From Sabellastarte sp. h YS-2021 (Eukaryota; Annelida; Polychaeta; Sabellida; Sabellidae), in the NCBI GenBank assembly GCA_964017235.1, contig OZ024931.1, positions 126,863,530 through 126,927,529 of the forward strand: 64,000 nt of DNA. The letters run 5' to 3'. The notes under the pieces were generated by a model. That model was given only the letters and a program-made list of their open reading frames with translations, searched no databases and had not been told where the DNA came from. Numbering within the stretch: position 1 is the first letter of the stretch; every line of letters begins with the position of its first letter. This document shows positions 1 to 12,200 of this stretch, in pieces. Made by a program: the position numbers and the translations under genes.

Positions 1-1051
1 TTGTCCGGGCTATATCTCGGAAACCGTAAGGTGTAGGAAGTTGATATTTGGTAGAGACATTGGTTAGGCTGTGTAGGTGTGCAACGTCATGGTCTGACCA
101 GGATTTGACCTTTGACCTTGCTGTAGTGACCTTGACCTATAAAATCTTGTCCGGGCTACATCTCGGAAACCGTAAGGTGTAGGAAGTTGATACTTGGTAG
201 GGACATTGGTTAGGGAGTGTAGTTGTGCAACGTCATGATCTGACCTTGATTTGACCTTTGACCTTGCCGTAGTGACCTTGACCTATAAAATCTTGTCTGG
301 GCTATATCTCGGAAACTGTAAGGTGTAGGAAGTTGATATTTGGTAGAGACATTGGTTAGGGGGTGTAGGTGTGCAGCATCATGGTGTGACCTTGATTTGA
401 CCTTTGACCTTGCCATAGTGACCTTGACCTATAAAATCCTGTCAGGGCTATATCTCAGAAACTGTAAGGTGTAGGAAGTTGATACTTGGTACGGACATTG
501 GTTAGGAGCTATAGGTGTGTATTATCATGCTATGACCTTAATTTGACCTTTTACCTTGTCGTAGTGACCTTGACCTTTAAAATCTTCATGGACTAGCAGA
601 TTAAGCAAAAGTCATATTAGAATTTATTAAGAATTTTACTTTCATAACTTCCCATTGTAAGAGATAGAATTTCATCAAGTGAGCCTCAGATTTTGCTCCA
701 ACACCACAATAAGCATTCCTTAAATGTATTACCACTTCTGTATGCATGGTAATATTCAAACCATCTAAACCATAATTCGGCCATGCAGATGTAGATAAAG
801 AGTGTTGAATTTTAGTTTACTGATTGATGCTGTCATCTTGTTATTGAATTATCTTGTTTTAATACTTCATCTTTATACGCATTATCTTTCTTTTAAACAT
901 TATTTCTCCATTTAAACATTGTTTGGACCTTTATATAACTGACAGTGCTCTGAAAGTATCCTGAAGTTTGTACTGGTACAGTACTTCTATATCTCATGGT
1001 GTTGAAAATATTTCCCTAGGCTGTGGGGTACGGGCATCTCTGATGCTATTT
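1..1051. mobile_element. Satellite-bearing element, copy 1 (left end outside window)
   Basis: About four units of a 146-bp repeat (1-595), then 450 bp of unique element sequence ending ggctgtggggtacgggcatc and a gatgcta(T)5 tail. The same tail is at 2920-2943 and 40200-40232. It abuts copy 2 with no spacer. The arrangement (subterminal inverted repeat taccccacagcc, hairpin at one end, internal tandem repeats, insertion in a T run with no clear target duplication) resembles Helentron-associated elements. That classification is inference. Confidence 0.65.
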
Positions 1052-1052
1052 T

Positions 1053-1083
1053 TACCCCACAGCCCTTAATGGCTGTTGGGGTA
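1053..1083. repeat. Terminal hairpin, element copy 2
   Basis: TACCCCACAGCC and GGCTGTTGGGGTA pair with one bulged T around a 6-nt loop. Confidence 0.8.
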
Positions 1084-1145
1084 TTTTTTTCACCCATGGT
1101 GTTTGGATGGTCGGGCGGGCTGGTGGGCGGGCGGCGGGAAATAGT

Positions 1146-2452
1146 TTGTCCGGGCTGTATCTCAGAAACCGCAAGGTGTAGGAAGTTGATACTTGGTAGG
1201 GACATTGGTTAGGGGGTGTAGCTGTGCAACGTCATGGTCTGACCTTGATTTGACCTTTGACCTTGCTGTAGTGACCTTGAGTTTGAAAATCTTGTCCGGG
1301 CTATATCTCGGAAACTGTAAGGTGTAGGAAGTTGATACTTGGTAGGGACATTGGTTAGGGGGTGTAGGTGTGCAACGTCATAGTCTGACCTTGATTTGAC
1401 CTTGCCGTAATGATCTTGACCTATAAAATCTTGTCCGGGCTATATCTCGGAAACCGTAAGGTGTAGGAAGTTGATACTTGGTAGGGATATTGGTTAGGGG
1501 GTGTAGGTGTGCAACGTCATGGTCTGACCTTAATTTGACCTTTGACCTTGCCGTAGTGACCTTGACCTATAAAATGTTGTCTGGGCTATATCTCGGAAAC
1601 TGTAAGGCTTGGGAAGTTGATATTTTGTAGGGACATTGGTTAGGGGGTGTAGGTGTGCAACATCATGGTGTGACCTTGATTTGACGTTTGACCTTGCCGT
1701 AGTGACCTTGACCTATAAAATGTTGTCCGGGCTATATCTCAGAAACCGTAAGGTGTAGGAAGTTGATACGTGGTACGGATATTGGTTAGGGGGTGTAGGT
1801 GTGCAACGTCATGGTCTGACCTTGATTTGACCTGTGACCTTGCCGTAGTGGCCTTGACCTATAAAATCTTGTCCAGGCTATATCTCAGAAACCGTAAGGT
1901 GTAGGAAGTTGATACTTGGTAGGGATATTGCTTAGGGGGTGTAGGTGTGCAGCGTCATGGTCTGACCTTGATTTGACCTTTGACCTTGCCGTAGTGACCT
2001 TGACCTATAAAATGTTGTCTGGGCTATGTCTCAGAAACCGTAAGGTGTAGGAAGTTGATACTTGGTAGGGATATTGATTAGGGGGTGTAGGTGTGCAACG
2101 TCATGGTCTGACCTTGATTTGACCTTTAACCTTGCTGTAGTGACCTTGACCTATAAAATATTGTCCGGGCTTTATCTTGGAAACTGTTAGGAGCAGGAAG
2201 TTGATATTTGGTAGAGACATTGGTTAGGGGGTGTAGGTGTGCAGCATCATGGTGTGACCTTGATTTGACCTTTGACCTTGCCATAGTGACCTTGACCTAT
2301 AAAATCGTCAGGGCTGTATCTCGGAAACCGTAAGGTGTAGGAAGTTGATACTTGGTAGGGACATTGGTTATTGGCTATAGGTGTGTATTATCATGGTGTG
2401 ACCTTAATTTGACCTTTTACCTTGCCGTAGTGACCTTGACCTTTAAAATCTT
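1146..2452. repeat. 146-bp tandem repeat array
   Basis: Nine units, one shortened to 139 bp. Each carries tatctcggaaaccgtaagg, gttgatacttggtaggga and a run of TGACCT half-sites (tttgacctttgaccttg). In the other orientation these give AGGTCA direct repeats spaced by one base (DR1). Confidence 0.85.
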
Positions 2453-3147
2453 GTTGCACCTTTGGGTCTGTCTTTTGATGCAGATTAAGCAAAAGTCATA
2501 TTAGAATTTATTAAGAATTTTACTTTGAATTCATAACTTCCCATTGTAAGAGATAGAATTTCATCAAGTGAGCCGCAGATTTTACTCCAACACCACACAT
2601 AAGCATTCATTAAATGTATTACCACTTCTGTATGCATGGTAGTATTCAAACCATCTAAACCATAATTCGGAAATGCAGATGTATATAGAGAGTGTTGAAT
2701 TTTAGTTTACTGATTAATGCTGTCATCTTGTCATTGAATTATCTTGTTTTAATACTTCATCTTTATACGCATTATCTTTCTTTTAAACATTATTTCTCAA
2801 TTTAAACATTGTTTGGACCTTTATATAACTGACAGTGCTCTGAAAGTATCCTGAAGTTTGTACTGGTACAGTACTTCTATATCTCATGGTGTTGAAAATA
2901 TTTCCCAAGGCTGTGGGGTACGGGCATCTCTGATGCTATTTTTAACATATGAAGTCAATGACGTTGATGTGTCAAACAAATTGTTCAATTTTTTTCAAGT
3001 TTTTGTCACCAAATCTTTTACAAACCGGTACCTAAATAAATTGTTTATTATGTCTTAATGGCTGTCCACCAGTGAATGCCCCAAAGTGCCCATTCTTCTA
3101 TATATAAGGTAAACAAAATCAGTGTTTACTGGTATTTCCAATAAAAA

Positions 3148-3220
3148 ATGGCTGATAATAGAGTGTCAAAACATGGGTTAAAAGGAAAAATAATCAAAGT
3201 GTATGCTACTGTTTATAAAA
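3148..3220 (+). CDS. FAM227-like exon 1 (candidate start exon)
   Basis: The ATG at 3148 sits in an A-rich context (aaaaATGG) and opens 24 codons beginning MADNRVSKHG. A gtaaat donor follows at 3221 in phase 1, which matches the 2-nt start of the next exon. No homology is recognised, so this rests on phase and context only. An exon further upstream, even outside the window, remains possible. Confidence 0.4.
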
Positions 3221-6200
3221 GTAAATATCATTTGATAGGCTGGTTTAATAAAATACAATCAATGCATATTCTTAGATTTTAAAATCAAAATATTTACCCA
3301 AGAGTGGGAATCTACTTGTAGATTGTAGGAATGTTTGTCACTACTTTTTACATTTAAATAAATTACGTTGAATTTCACAATTAAATAGTTCTATGGTATT
3401 GTTAAGTATTTTAAAGGTGTGACAGCATATGTAATGTCATCCATAACATATTTAATTGAAATTACATGCTACCCATTGTTAGGTAAAACCTGGGTTATGT
3501 AGCACAATATTCTGTGTTTTCTTGAGCTTGGTTGCTCTTTTGTCCTCGGTGTGAAAATAATTAAGACAGTAGAAATTGATAGTTAAATTGCTTTATATAC
3601 CCTTAATTGCTCATTGTTTTCTTTTTCAGGTAACATCACCACTATAATTGAAATAAAGTTTTTATGTACATTAATTGTTTCAAATGAAAGTCACAAAACA
3701 GCATGAATTTTTAGTGATATAAGATTTGTTGCCTAAATTCTTAAAATTTTCTATTTGGGGAGTAGGGGCACAGGTCTTGTTCATAAAATTTTGTCATTGT
3801 GCTTCTCTTAGCTGAAAGTTTCTATTAAAAATATATATGCATGTTTTTCTCGTTTATAATCCTTAATTTTAATTTAGCTTTTTTGGTTGGCTCGATTGAC
3901 CAAGTCAATAAGAAAGTTAGTAAGCTCGACAGAAAGTTGCAAAAATACACAGCGCTAGTTGTGGAAAGCAGGTAAAGAGACTTGGTACATTGAAAATAGT
4001 TTACACAGTCAATATTTAGACCAAAGTATTTTCATAGTAAATGAATAATTAGTTTTGTTGCTATGATTCAGTTTGATATATACATGTATATCCTTATTCA
4101 AGAGAAGGTTTCTGTAAGTGTCAGTGTTGTATTTTAAATTCCTCTTTAACTTATGATACATGTGTTTTCATGAAGTGACAAATTAAGGGTAATTTGTAAC
4201 TGGTCCAGTTTAATACTGTGTGACTTTTTTCTATTTTAAAATGTAACAAACTTTGGAGCAACCATAAATTTATTTTGTTGCAAGATTAATAAAACCAAAT
4301 ACCATCTTAAAGCTAGTGTTGAATGGATGGTTTTGTGTGGCTTTGAGTTTGAAACTGTGTTTCTGCAATATAGTAGTCTGGTAATCTGCAGTAATAGAGC
4401 TGTTCCGTGGGGTCAAATTTAAGCAAGAAGTCTTATTCATATAATGATGAATGAGGAAGTTGTCATGTACTTATAATGAGGAATAATTGCAATTTTTAAG
4501 AATCCCCCACTGTTTTATAAGAAAATAATGACCTCTTTCAGGATATTGTCATTATCTATACAGTAATACTGTCTGGAGAACCAGCTTTTTTTTAGTCCCA
4601 TTTAGTTTCTATTTAATTTGAAGAATGAATGGTGAACACTTTGGTGATAATTATAACTCCACTATATATTTCCCCTCTGTGAAGTAAACACAGAAATTGT
4701 ACAGCATATAACTAAATCATGAAAAAAGTAAAAAAAGCTGTTGAAGTTATTTCCAGAGTCTAAGGGTGTATTCTTGCCATACACTTTTAATGTATCAGTG
4801 TATGGAAGCATAATCACAAATGAAAGTTGGGAATGTTTTTCATATTATCAGGTCAACAGACAAGACTGAAGAATCCACAGACTACACATTCTTTATGCAT
4901 TTACAAGATGAGGCACAGGCAGATGACTATGAGAAAAGATGTGAGTGATACAGATAAGTTATCAGTTTCACATAATGGTTGGAAATTATGTAGAAATTCC
5001 CACAAAATGTGTCTGTGTGGAATGCACCCCTTATTTCTTCCTGACTTATGAAACAGTCTATTAATTTTGTGCTTTTTGTGACATTTTAGACCATTTATCT
5101 AAGATTTTATGTGAACTTCATCTCCATGCAGAAATGTCCAGTTCATGCAATTGTCATTAATTATTGATGAAATATTCAGTCTTGCAGATCTCTTTGCTTT
5201 GTGTGAAGCTATTTTCAACAGCCTTATAATCTTTTTTATTTCAGGAAGTAATAATCTGCCTCTAGTTTCTATTCCAGTTTCACTGCCTGCATGTGCTGCA
5301 AAACAATGTAAACTATGTAATCATCTGTTTTGCCTTGTTTCTTGTGTATTGAAATGAACATAGAGTACCAATTTTATTCTGATGATATATTAAGTGTTAT
5401 CATTTGCATGCCATTTTTATCAATCAATAAAGCATGAACATTTCATTGATTATTTTTAGTATTTTTAAAGTGATTTTGAAGATAATTGAACACTTTTCTG
5501 TGTCAGTTAATGTGTTTTTTTATGTTGAATATGTGCACATTCACAAAAATGATTAGTATATGTTGTAACATCCTTAAGTTCTTAATTATTGCTTTAATTA
5601 AAATTATAAACAGTCTTAACAGAACCATTTGCAGAAATTTTATAAATGCTTTTCTATCTCTTTGTTACAGTCAGGGAGATGAATGATCAATCTTCCTGTT
5701 AAGTAAGGAAAAAATATTAGTTTAGCTGTGTACTTTAGCTCTGACTGAAATATTATTTCAAGTAATGTAACACAACAAGATCACAAGTTAAAGATACATG
5801 ATATACCCACGTTTAGTGCATGTCATTGTATGAAAATATGTTGTTTAAGTGCAAGAAGTTCAGGAAGTCAACCAGTTTGCTGGCATTTATACGATGAAGA
5901 CAAGTAAGTCTCCATGTTTTCAGATGTTTGTATTTTATCATCTAAAATGTGTTGTTAATCCCAGACTCAAACCAAATGCAAATGATAACTGTGTTGTTGT
6001 TGTGGGTGTATTTATTGCATACGTGTTTGCTTTTGCTGGCATTGTTGGGGATCAGACCCAGGAGTATATGGAATCTAGAAAACTCCAAATGTGGAAATGT
6101 TGAGCACAAAACAAAACTTTCTGTGTTCTTGCTGTTGAAAGTCTAGATTTTTTAAAATAAACGTACTCATTTTTGGCTTTCAGGTACTAAACAAGCTATA

Positions 6201-9200
6201 GTTAATTGTCCTACATGCTGCATGTAGGCCATTGGTAGTCGAGGTTTTGCAATGGCTTCCCCCACTGAATGGAACAGACAACCCACAATCAGTCCCATCA
6301 CAGCACACAATAACAGGTTTCCAAAGCTGGCTAAAAACCTATTTGTTTAGACTAGCATATCCTCCACCATAGTACATCTCCCCGGACCCCGGTGGGTGCT
6401 AATTTAGATCTTGACCTGATACGTCCCTGGACTTTCCCTTTTTGATCTCGAGCACGTTAGAGGATGTTGTATCAATTTTGCGCTATATAAATGATTCTAT
6501 TCTATTCTATTTTTGAAAAAAAAGTAAAAGTTTCAAGGGATAAAGGTTTTTAAGTATAAAAAGTATTTCTGGACACTTCATTTTGGATAGGATTATTATT
6601 ATGGTTATGCTAAGTTTATAACAATGGGGGAGCATGGGTAATCGACAGAATAATATGTCATGACATATATATATGGGTCAGTAACCCATGATATGAATCA
6701 TTTGTGTACAATATAGTGATGCTTTGAAACCTATCCCATTTCTTTAATTATTTAAAAATGTGTTAACAACTGAAGTCTTATTATCACTTAATCTAACTGT
6801 TAAGTGTAAACTAACATTTAGAAATAGAACCAAGAAATCTGATAAATGGCTGCACTTTTGGTTGGTGTTTTAACCATTCAGTAGATGTTAACACATTTGT
6901 ATCATGAATTACATTATGACCATATGTATTCACTTGTCTGCTTGGATTCATGTAAAACAGAAAGTAATTGCTGCTTGCTTTCACAGCTTTCCCAGTTAGT
7001 TCTTTGTCTTGGTGGTTACAAATTAAATTTAATGGCCTCATGTTGTCAAGTTTGGGAAATAATTTCTAGACTGTCATCTCTGTGGCTGTAATTTCGCCTG
7101 GATGACATGTTCTAATGCGACCCCAGAGATGACTTTGAAATTTACTTGGAGGTTAAATGGCCCAGACTAAAATATAGAGGATGTAAGTTCAATACTGGAT
7201 ACATTGTTTTTGTACTCCAGCACTCTTTTTATCATTATTCAACCCTTCAGTAAGTACTTGCCATTTTTTCATTGAAAATCAACAAAACTGATTATTGTAT
7301 CCCCGACGCGAAGTGGGGATACTATGGATTCATCATCGTTGTCGTCCGCGCCCTCGTCCGCATCCGCGTCCGCTGAGATTTCTTGTTAGCGACCTACAGT
7401 CCACATTTCTTTCTGGATGTCTTTCATATTTGGCAGGTGGCTTGACATGGTAGAGGACTCGCCACCCTATCTTTTTGGTAGGCTTTATGTCTAAATTAGG
7501 CCTGTGGTAGACAAAAATGTCTAAAATGTGGAATATTGCTTGTTAGCGACCTACAGTCCACATTTCTTTCCAGATTTCTTTCATATTTGGCAGGTGGCTT
7601 GGTATGCTAGAGGACTCGCCACCCTATCTTTTTGGTAGGCTTTATGTGTAAATTAGGCCTGTGGTAGACAAAAATGTCTAAAATGCATTAAAAGTCATGA
7701 AATCATGCACTAAATCACTTATAACTTGAAAAGTGTTGCATTTAGAGCATTTTGTTAAAATATGTTATTCAGCTACTTTTTTCATAGCTACAACATGGTG
7801 AGTAACTTGGGTGTCTGTCTCAATAGCTAAGTGAGTAATAGCTACTTTTGGGCTTTTCAGTAACTTCCATCATGAGTAAAATCACTTGTAACTTGAAAAC
7901 TATTGCATTTACACAATTTTGTATAGATATGTTATTCAGCTACTTTTGGGTCAGCTATAACATAGTAAAATTTCAGACCTGTAGTTCATGGCATAGCTGA
8001 GTAATAGCTACTTTTAGGTTATCACTGTTGAGTAAATTACTTATAACTTCAAAAGTATTACATTTAGAGTATTTTGTTTCAATATGTTATTCACCTATTT
8101 CGGAGTCAGCTATAACATAGTGAAGTTCCAGACCTGTGGCTCATTGCATAGCTGAGTAATAGCTACTTTGAAGTTCACACTGTTGAGTGTTGAGTAAATC
8201 AGTTGTAATTGGAAAACTATTGCATTTACAGAAATTTGTGTAAATATGTTATTCAGCTACTTTTGGGTCAGCTATAACATAGTGAAATTACAGACCTGTA
8301 GCTCATGGCACAACTGAGCAATAGCTATTTTCAGGTACTGACTGTTGAGTAAATGACTTGTAACTTGAAAAATAGTGCATTTGGAGTATTTTGTTAGCTC
8401 TTTCGGCGCGTTTGGCGACTTCCGTCGACATATATTGAAAGCGCGACGTTAACATAACTTTTGAGCAGATCGATGCGGAAATGTTTTTCATTTGGAAGTG
8501 TCTTTTATGACAGGCTTTGCTGGTGAATAGCGAATGAGAAAACAGGATTTTTTTCAGTGGCTGAGCCCTTGGCCAATGAAATACCAGTAGGAAGTAATAT
8601 ATTTTCTTTGATTTCTCATTGGCCGACTGCTATCCAATAGAATTTGAGTATTCATTGATTGACAGGCTCTCCACTAGATATACGCAATAATGTATGTTAT
8701 TATGTATAAGTTCATTTCGCTGTCTTGGAACACTAAATTCCTTGCTTCTTTTGCAGAATAATGTCTTTTAGGCCTTTTAAATCACTTTGTGACACCAAGA
8801 AATATATTTACAGCTTATTTACACAAAGAAATGACATATTTCTCACGTCATTATAACATTTTATAATTTCATACGTCACGGCGATTATTGTCGACTTTCG
8901 CGCTTCAAAGAAGAGTCAACGAAAGTCGACTGCCACGTTTTATCCGCAATTTGCTACGCGAAACTCGCGGCGAAAGAGTTAAAATATGTTGTTCACCTAC
9001 TTTTGGGTCAGCTATAACATCGTGAAATTACAGACTTATAGCTCATGGCATAGCTGAGCAATAGCTATTTTCAGGTTCTCACTATTGAGTAAATCAGTTG
9101 TAACTTGAAAACTATTGCATTTACAGTATTTTGCTTAAATATGTTGTTCACCTAATTTTGGGTCAGCTATAACATAGAAAAAAATTCAGACATGTAGCTC

Positions 9201-12200
9201 ATTGCATAGCTGAGTAATAGCTACTTTGAGGTTATCACTGTTGAGTAAATCAGTTATAACGTGAAAACTATTACATTTACAGTATTTTGTTTCAATATGT
9301 TATTCACATAATTTTTGGTCAGCTATAACAGAGTGAAATTGCAGACCTCTATGTCATGGCATAGCTTACCAATATCTACTTTCAGGTTCTCACTGTTGAG
9401 TAAATCATTGTATCCACTGGATAGCCGCAGTGTGAAGAGAGATTTCACCATTACCGCTCTAACGAAAAAAAATATTATAGCTAGCCTTCTCAAGTTTGCA
9501 AGGTATATTAGAGGGTGCACCACAGTATTCTATTGGTAGGCTTTATGCCTAAATTAGGCCTGTGGCTAAATTACTTGCCTACTAAAAATGAGTAATTCTG
9601 CATTTTCTCTAAAAGTATTGCAGATAGCAAATTTTTCTTAAATAACTCATTCACCTACTTTTGGGAGAGCTTTCACATGCTGAAGTTCCAGACCTGTAGG
9701 TAATTACTCACCTACTCAAAATGAGTAAATGCGAATTATCTCTAAAAGTATTGCAGATAGCAAATTTTTCTCAAATAACTCATTCACCTACTTTTGGGAG
9801 AGCTTTCACTTGGTGAAGTTTCAGACCCGTAGGTAATTACTCACCTACTCAAAATGAGTAAATGCAAATTATCTCTAAAAGTATTGCAGATAGCCAATTT
9901 TTGTCAAATAACTCCTTCACCTACTTTTGGGAGAGCTTTCACTTGGTGAAGTTTCAGACCCGTAGGTAATTACTCACCTACTGAAAATGAGTAAATGCAA
10001 ATTATCTCTAAAAGTATTCCCGATAGCCAATTTTTGTCAAATATCTCCTTCACCTACTTTTGGGAGACCTTTCACTTGGTGAAGTTTCAGACCTGTAGCT
10101 AATTATTCACCTACTCAAAATGAGTAAATGCTAATGATCTCTAAAAGTATTGCAGATATCCAATTCTTATCAAATAACTCATTCATCTACTTTTGGGAGA
10201 GCTTTCACATGGTGAAGTTCCAGACACGTAGGTAATTACTCACCTACTGAAAATGAGTAAATGCGAATTATCTCTAAAAGTATTGTAGATAGCCAATTTT
10301 TCTCAAATAACTCATTCGCCTACTTTTGAGAGAGCTTTCACTTGGTGAAGTTTCAGACCCGTAGCTAATTATTCACCTACTCAAATGAGTAAATGCGAAT
10401 TATCTCTAGAAGTATTGCAGATAGCCAGTATTTCTCAAATAACTCATTAATATGAAAACAACTTATAGGAAGTCATGGGCTGCAAATCTTTTCATGTGGT
10501 CAGATTTGACCTTGGTCCCGTCCTGCTTATTATTGGTCCTCGAGGTTTGCAATGTGAAAACGACTTATAGGAAATCATGGGCTGCGAATTTTTGATGTGG
10601 TCAGACTTCACCCTGGGCCCCTGCTACAGGGTCAAATAAGGGTAACCACTTTCAGCTTGCTTATTAACGAAAAATGCTGTTTATCTTCTAAACTATGTTA
10701 GTTGGCCTTTGTCGGTGGATACATCCAGCATCTGGCCACAGATGCGTCCTTAGTCTAGTTTATGCTGCTTTATGTGAGTGTATGAGTTGTGAGTTTAATG
10801 TTAAGCTAAGTAATGATCCATTGAGATGTTAATGATTTTCACCAAAAAGCCCTCTGGCTTCCACCTTTGTTGGAGAAATTATAATTTAACTGAGTTCTTA
10901 CAGTGTACATGTATATTTGCTATTGCTTGGAATACTCTGAAATAAACCCTTAAACCTACTTGATATATCATCCTTTGAAAGAAATGGTCCTGAAATATCA
11001 CCCATTTGCCTTCAAGAAAAGTAGCAACCTGAATGAAATGGTTGATGAAATGATAACCCTAAAATTGGCCTCAAGCATATTTTGCAGTAATTAAAAAATA
11101 AAAAGGTTATTCAATATCAACCTTGATTCAGATAAGGTTACTTAATGCCAGTGATAACATCAATTTGGAAATTAGAAATCACTCCCTGAACCAGATTACT
11201 GTGCCAGTGTTTGTGTTTTAAACTGTTGTCTTGTATTCATCTGTCTTTGTTAACACTTGTTGGACGGTTTGTTAGATATTTCTTTCATTAAGGATTATGA
11301 AAATTTGTCCAAGTATTAAGTGTTAATTTATCGTAACTGTATTTTGTATTGAGAGATCTTCACCTGTAATTAAAGTTAATGCTGATAGCCTGTTGCATTA
11401 TATAATTGTAAACTTTTAACCCAACATAATCACACAGTAATAGTTTTTGTAATGTTCATATCTAACCATTTTATAATATTCTCCAATTTGCATGTATTTC
11501 TTTGATGTGCACCTTTAACGCTTTATAATATTAAACTAGGTCAAAAGTTAAAGGTCAGAAATCCCTGGGATAGATCCAGGCTGAAAAAAGTCAAAGGTAC
11601 TTCTGTGGGTGTACAAAGAAAATCTTTGATCGTAGATTGAATATATTTTAGAATCCTCTTTAGTTATTTTATTGTAGAAAATATGTCCATTTTTATAGCA
11701 TAAGAAGTTTTGACTTCTGCAAATTATAGTTTTATATTTTTCCAGATTCCTTTTTTTTTTCTTATCAGATTTTACGTAGCAATTGTGAATTACTTAAAGT
11801 TTTTATTTTCATTTTTGTGTCAAAGATATATAAACTCTTCTGATGAATAAACATGAGTAATTTTAAACATTTTTATAACATTAGTTTTTTTTTTTACTAA
11901 TCATGCACAAAGAGTATATATCCTACAAATATTGCTTGTCATTTCACTGTGTTAATGTTATACTGTAATTAGATAAATGTGTATTTACTTTAGTTTCACA
12001 GTTCTGAAATTACTAAAACCTATAATTTTCTGGGTTTGTTTAGCAATACTCTGATATATAATACAGTCACATACTGATATGTTGCTGTGTGTGATGCTGA
12101 TTTCTTTGATATTTATTTCTAATACAAATTTACACAAAACCTCTGATCGGTTTACAGTGACATACAAGCTCTTTTCAGGTTTATTTTCAGTTATGTCAAC

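Larger units (their letters stand above)
1052..2943. mobile_element. Satellite-bearing element, copy 2 (complete)
   Basis: Begins with the hairpin at 1053-1083, then a g/c-rich spacer and nine 146-bp repeats (unit starts near 1146, 1292, 1431, 1577, 1723, 1869, 2015, 2161, 2307). The same 450-bp right part as copy 1 follows. The short inverted repeat taccccacagcc / ggctgtggggta marks both ends. No coding capacity. Confidence 0.7.
2944..7296 (+). other. 5' introns of the FAM227-like gene; LINE 3' end inside
   Basis: Apart from exons 1-4 and the L2-like 3' end at 6200-6515, I see no gene. An exon-like island at 5862-5904 (gttcag acceptor, gtaagt donor) does not fit the phase chain. Confidence 0.5.
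7297..10445. mobile_element. Hairpin-capped satellite element (160-bp and 133-bp repeats)
   Basis: Hairpin at 7297-7322, then a tccgcgtccg-rich stretch, then two copies of a unit starting ttgttagcgacctacagtcc (7385 and 7539). About ten diverged 160-bp units (gctgagtaatagctacttt ... cagctataacatag) follow to about 9410. Regular 133-bp units (tctctaaaagtattgcagat; starts near 9696, 9829, 9962) end near 10445. A Harbinger-like MITE interrupts it at 8397-8978. No coding capacity. Confidence 0.75.

Noticed and set aside
5862..5904. Exon-like island with cag acceptor and gtaagt donor
   Set aside because: Phase 0 in and phase 1 out do not fit between exons 3/4 and 5 without another exon that I cannot find.
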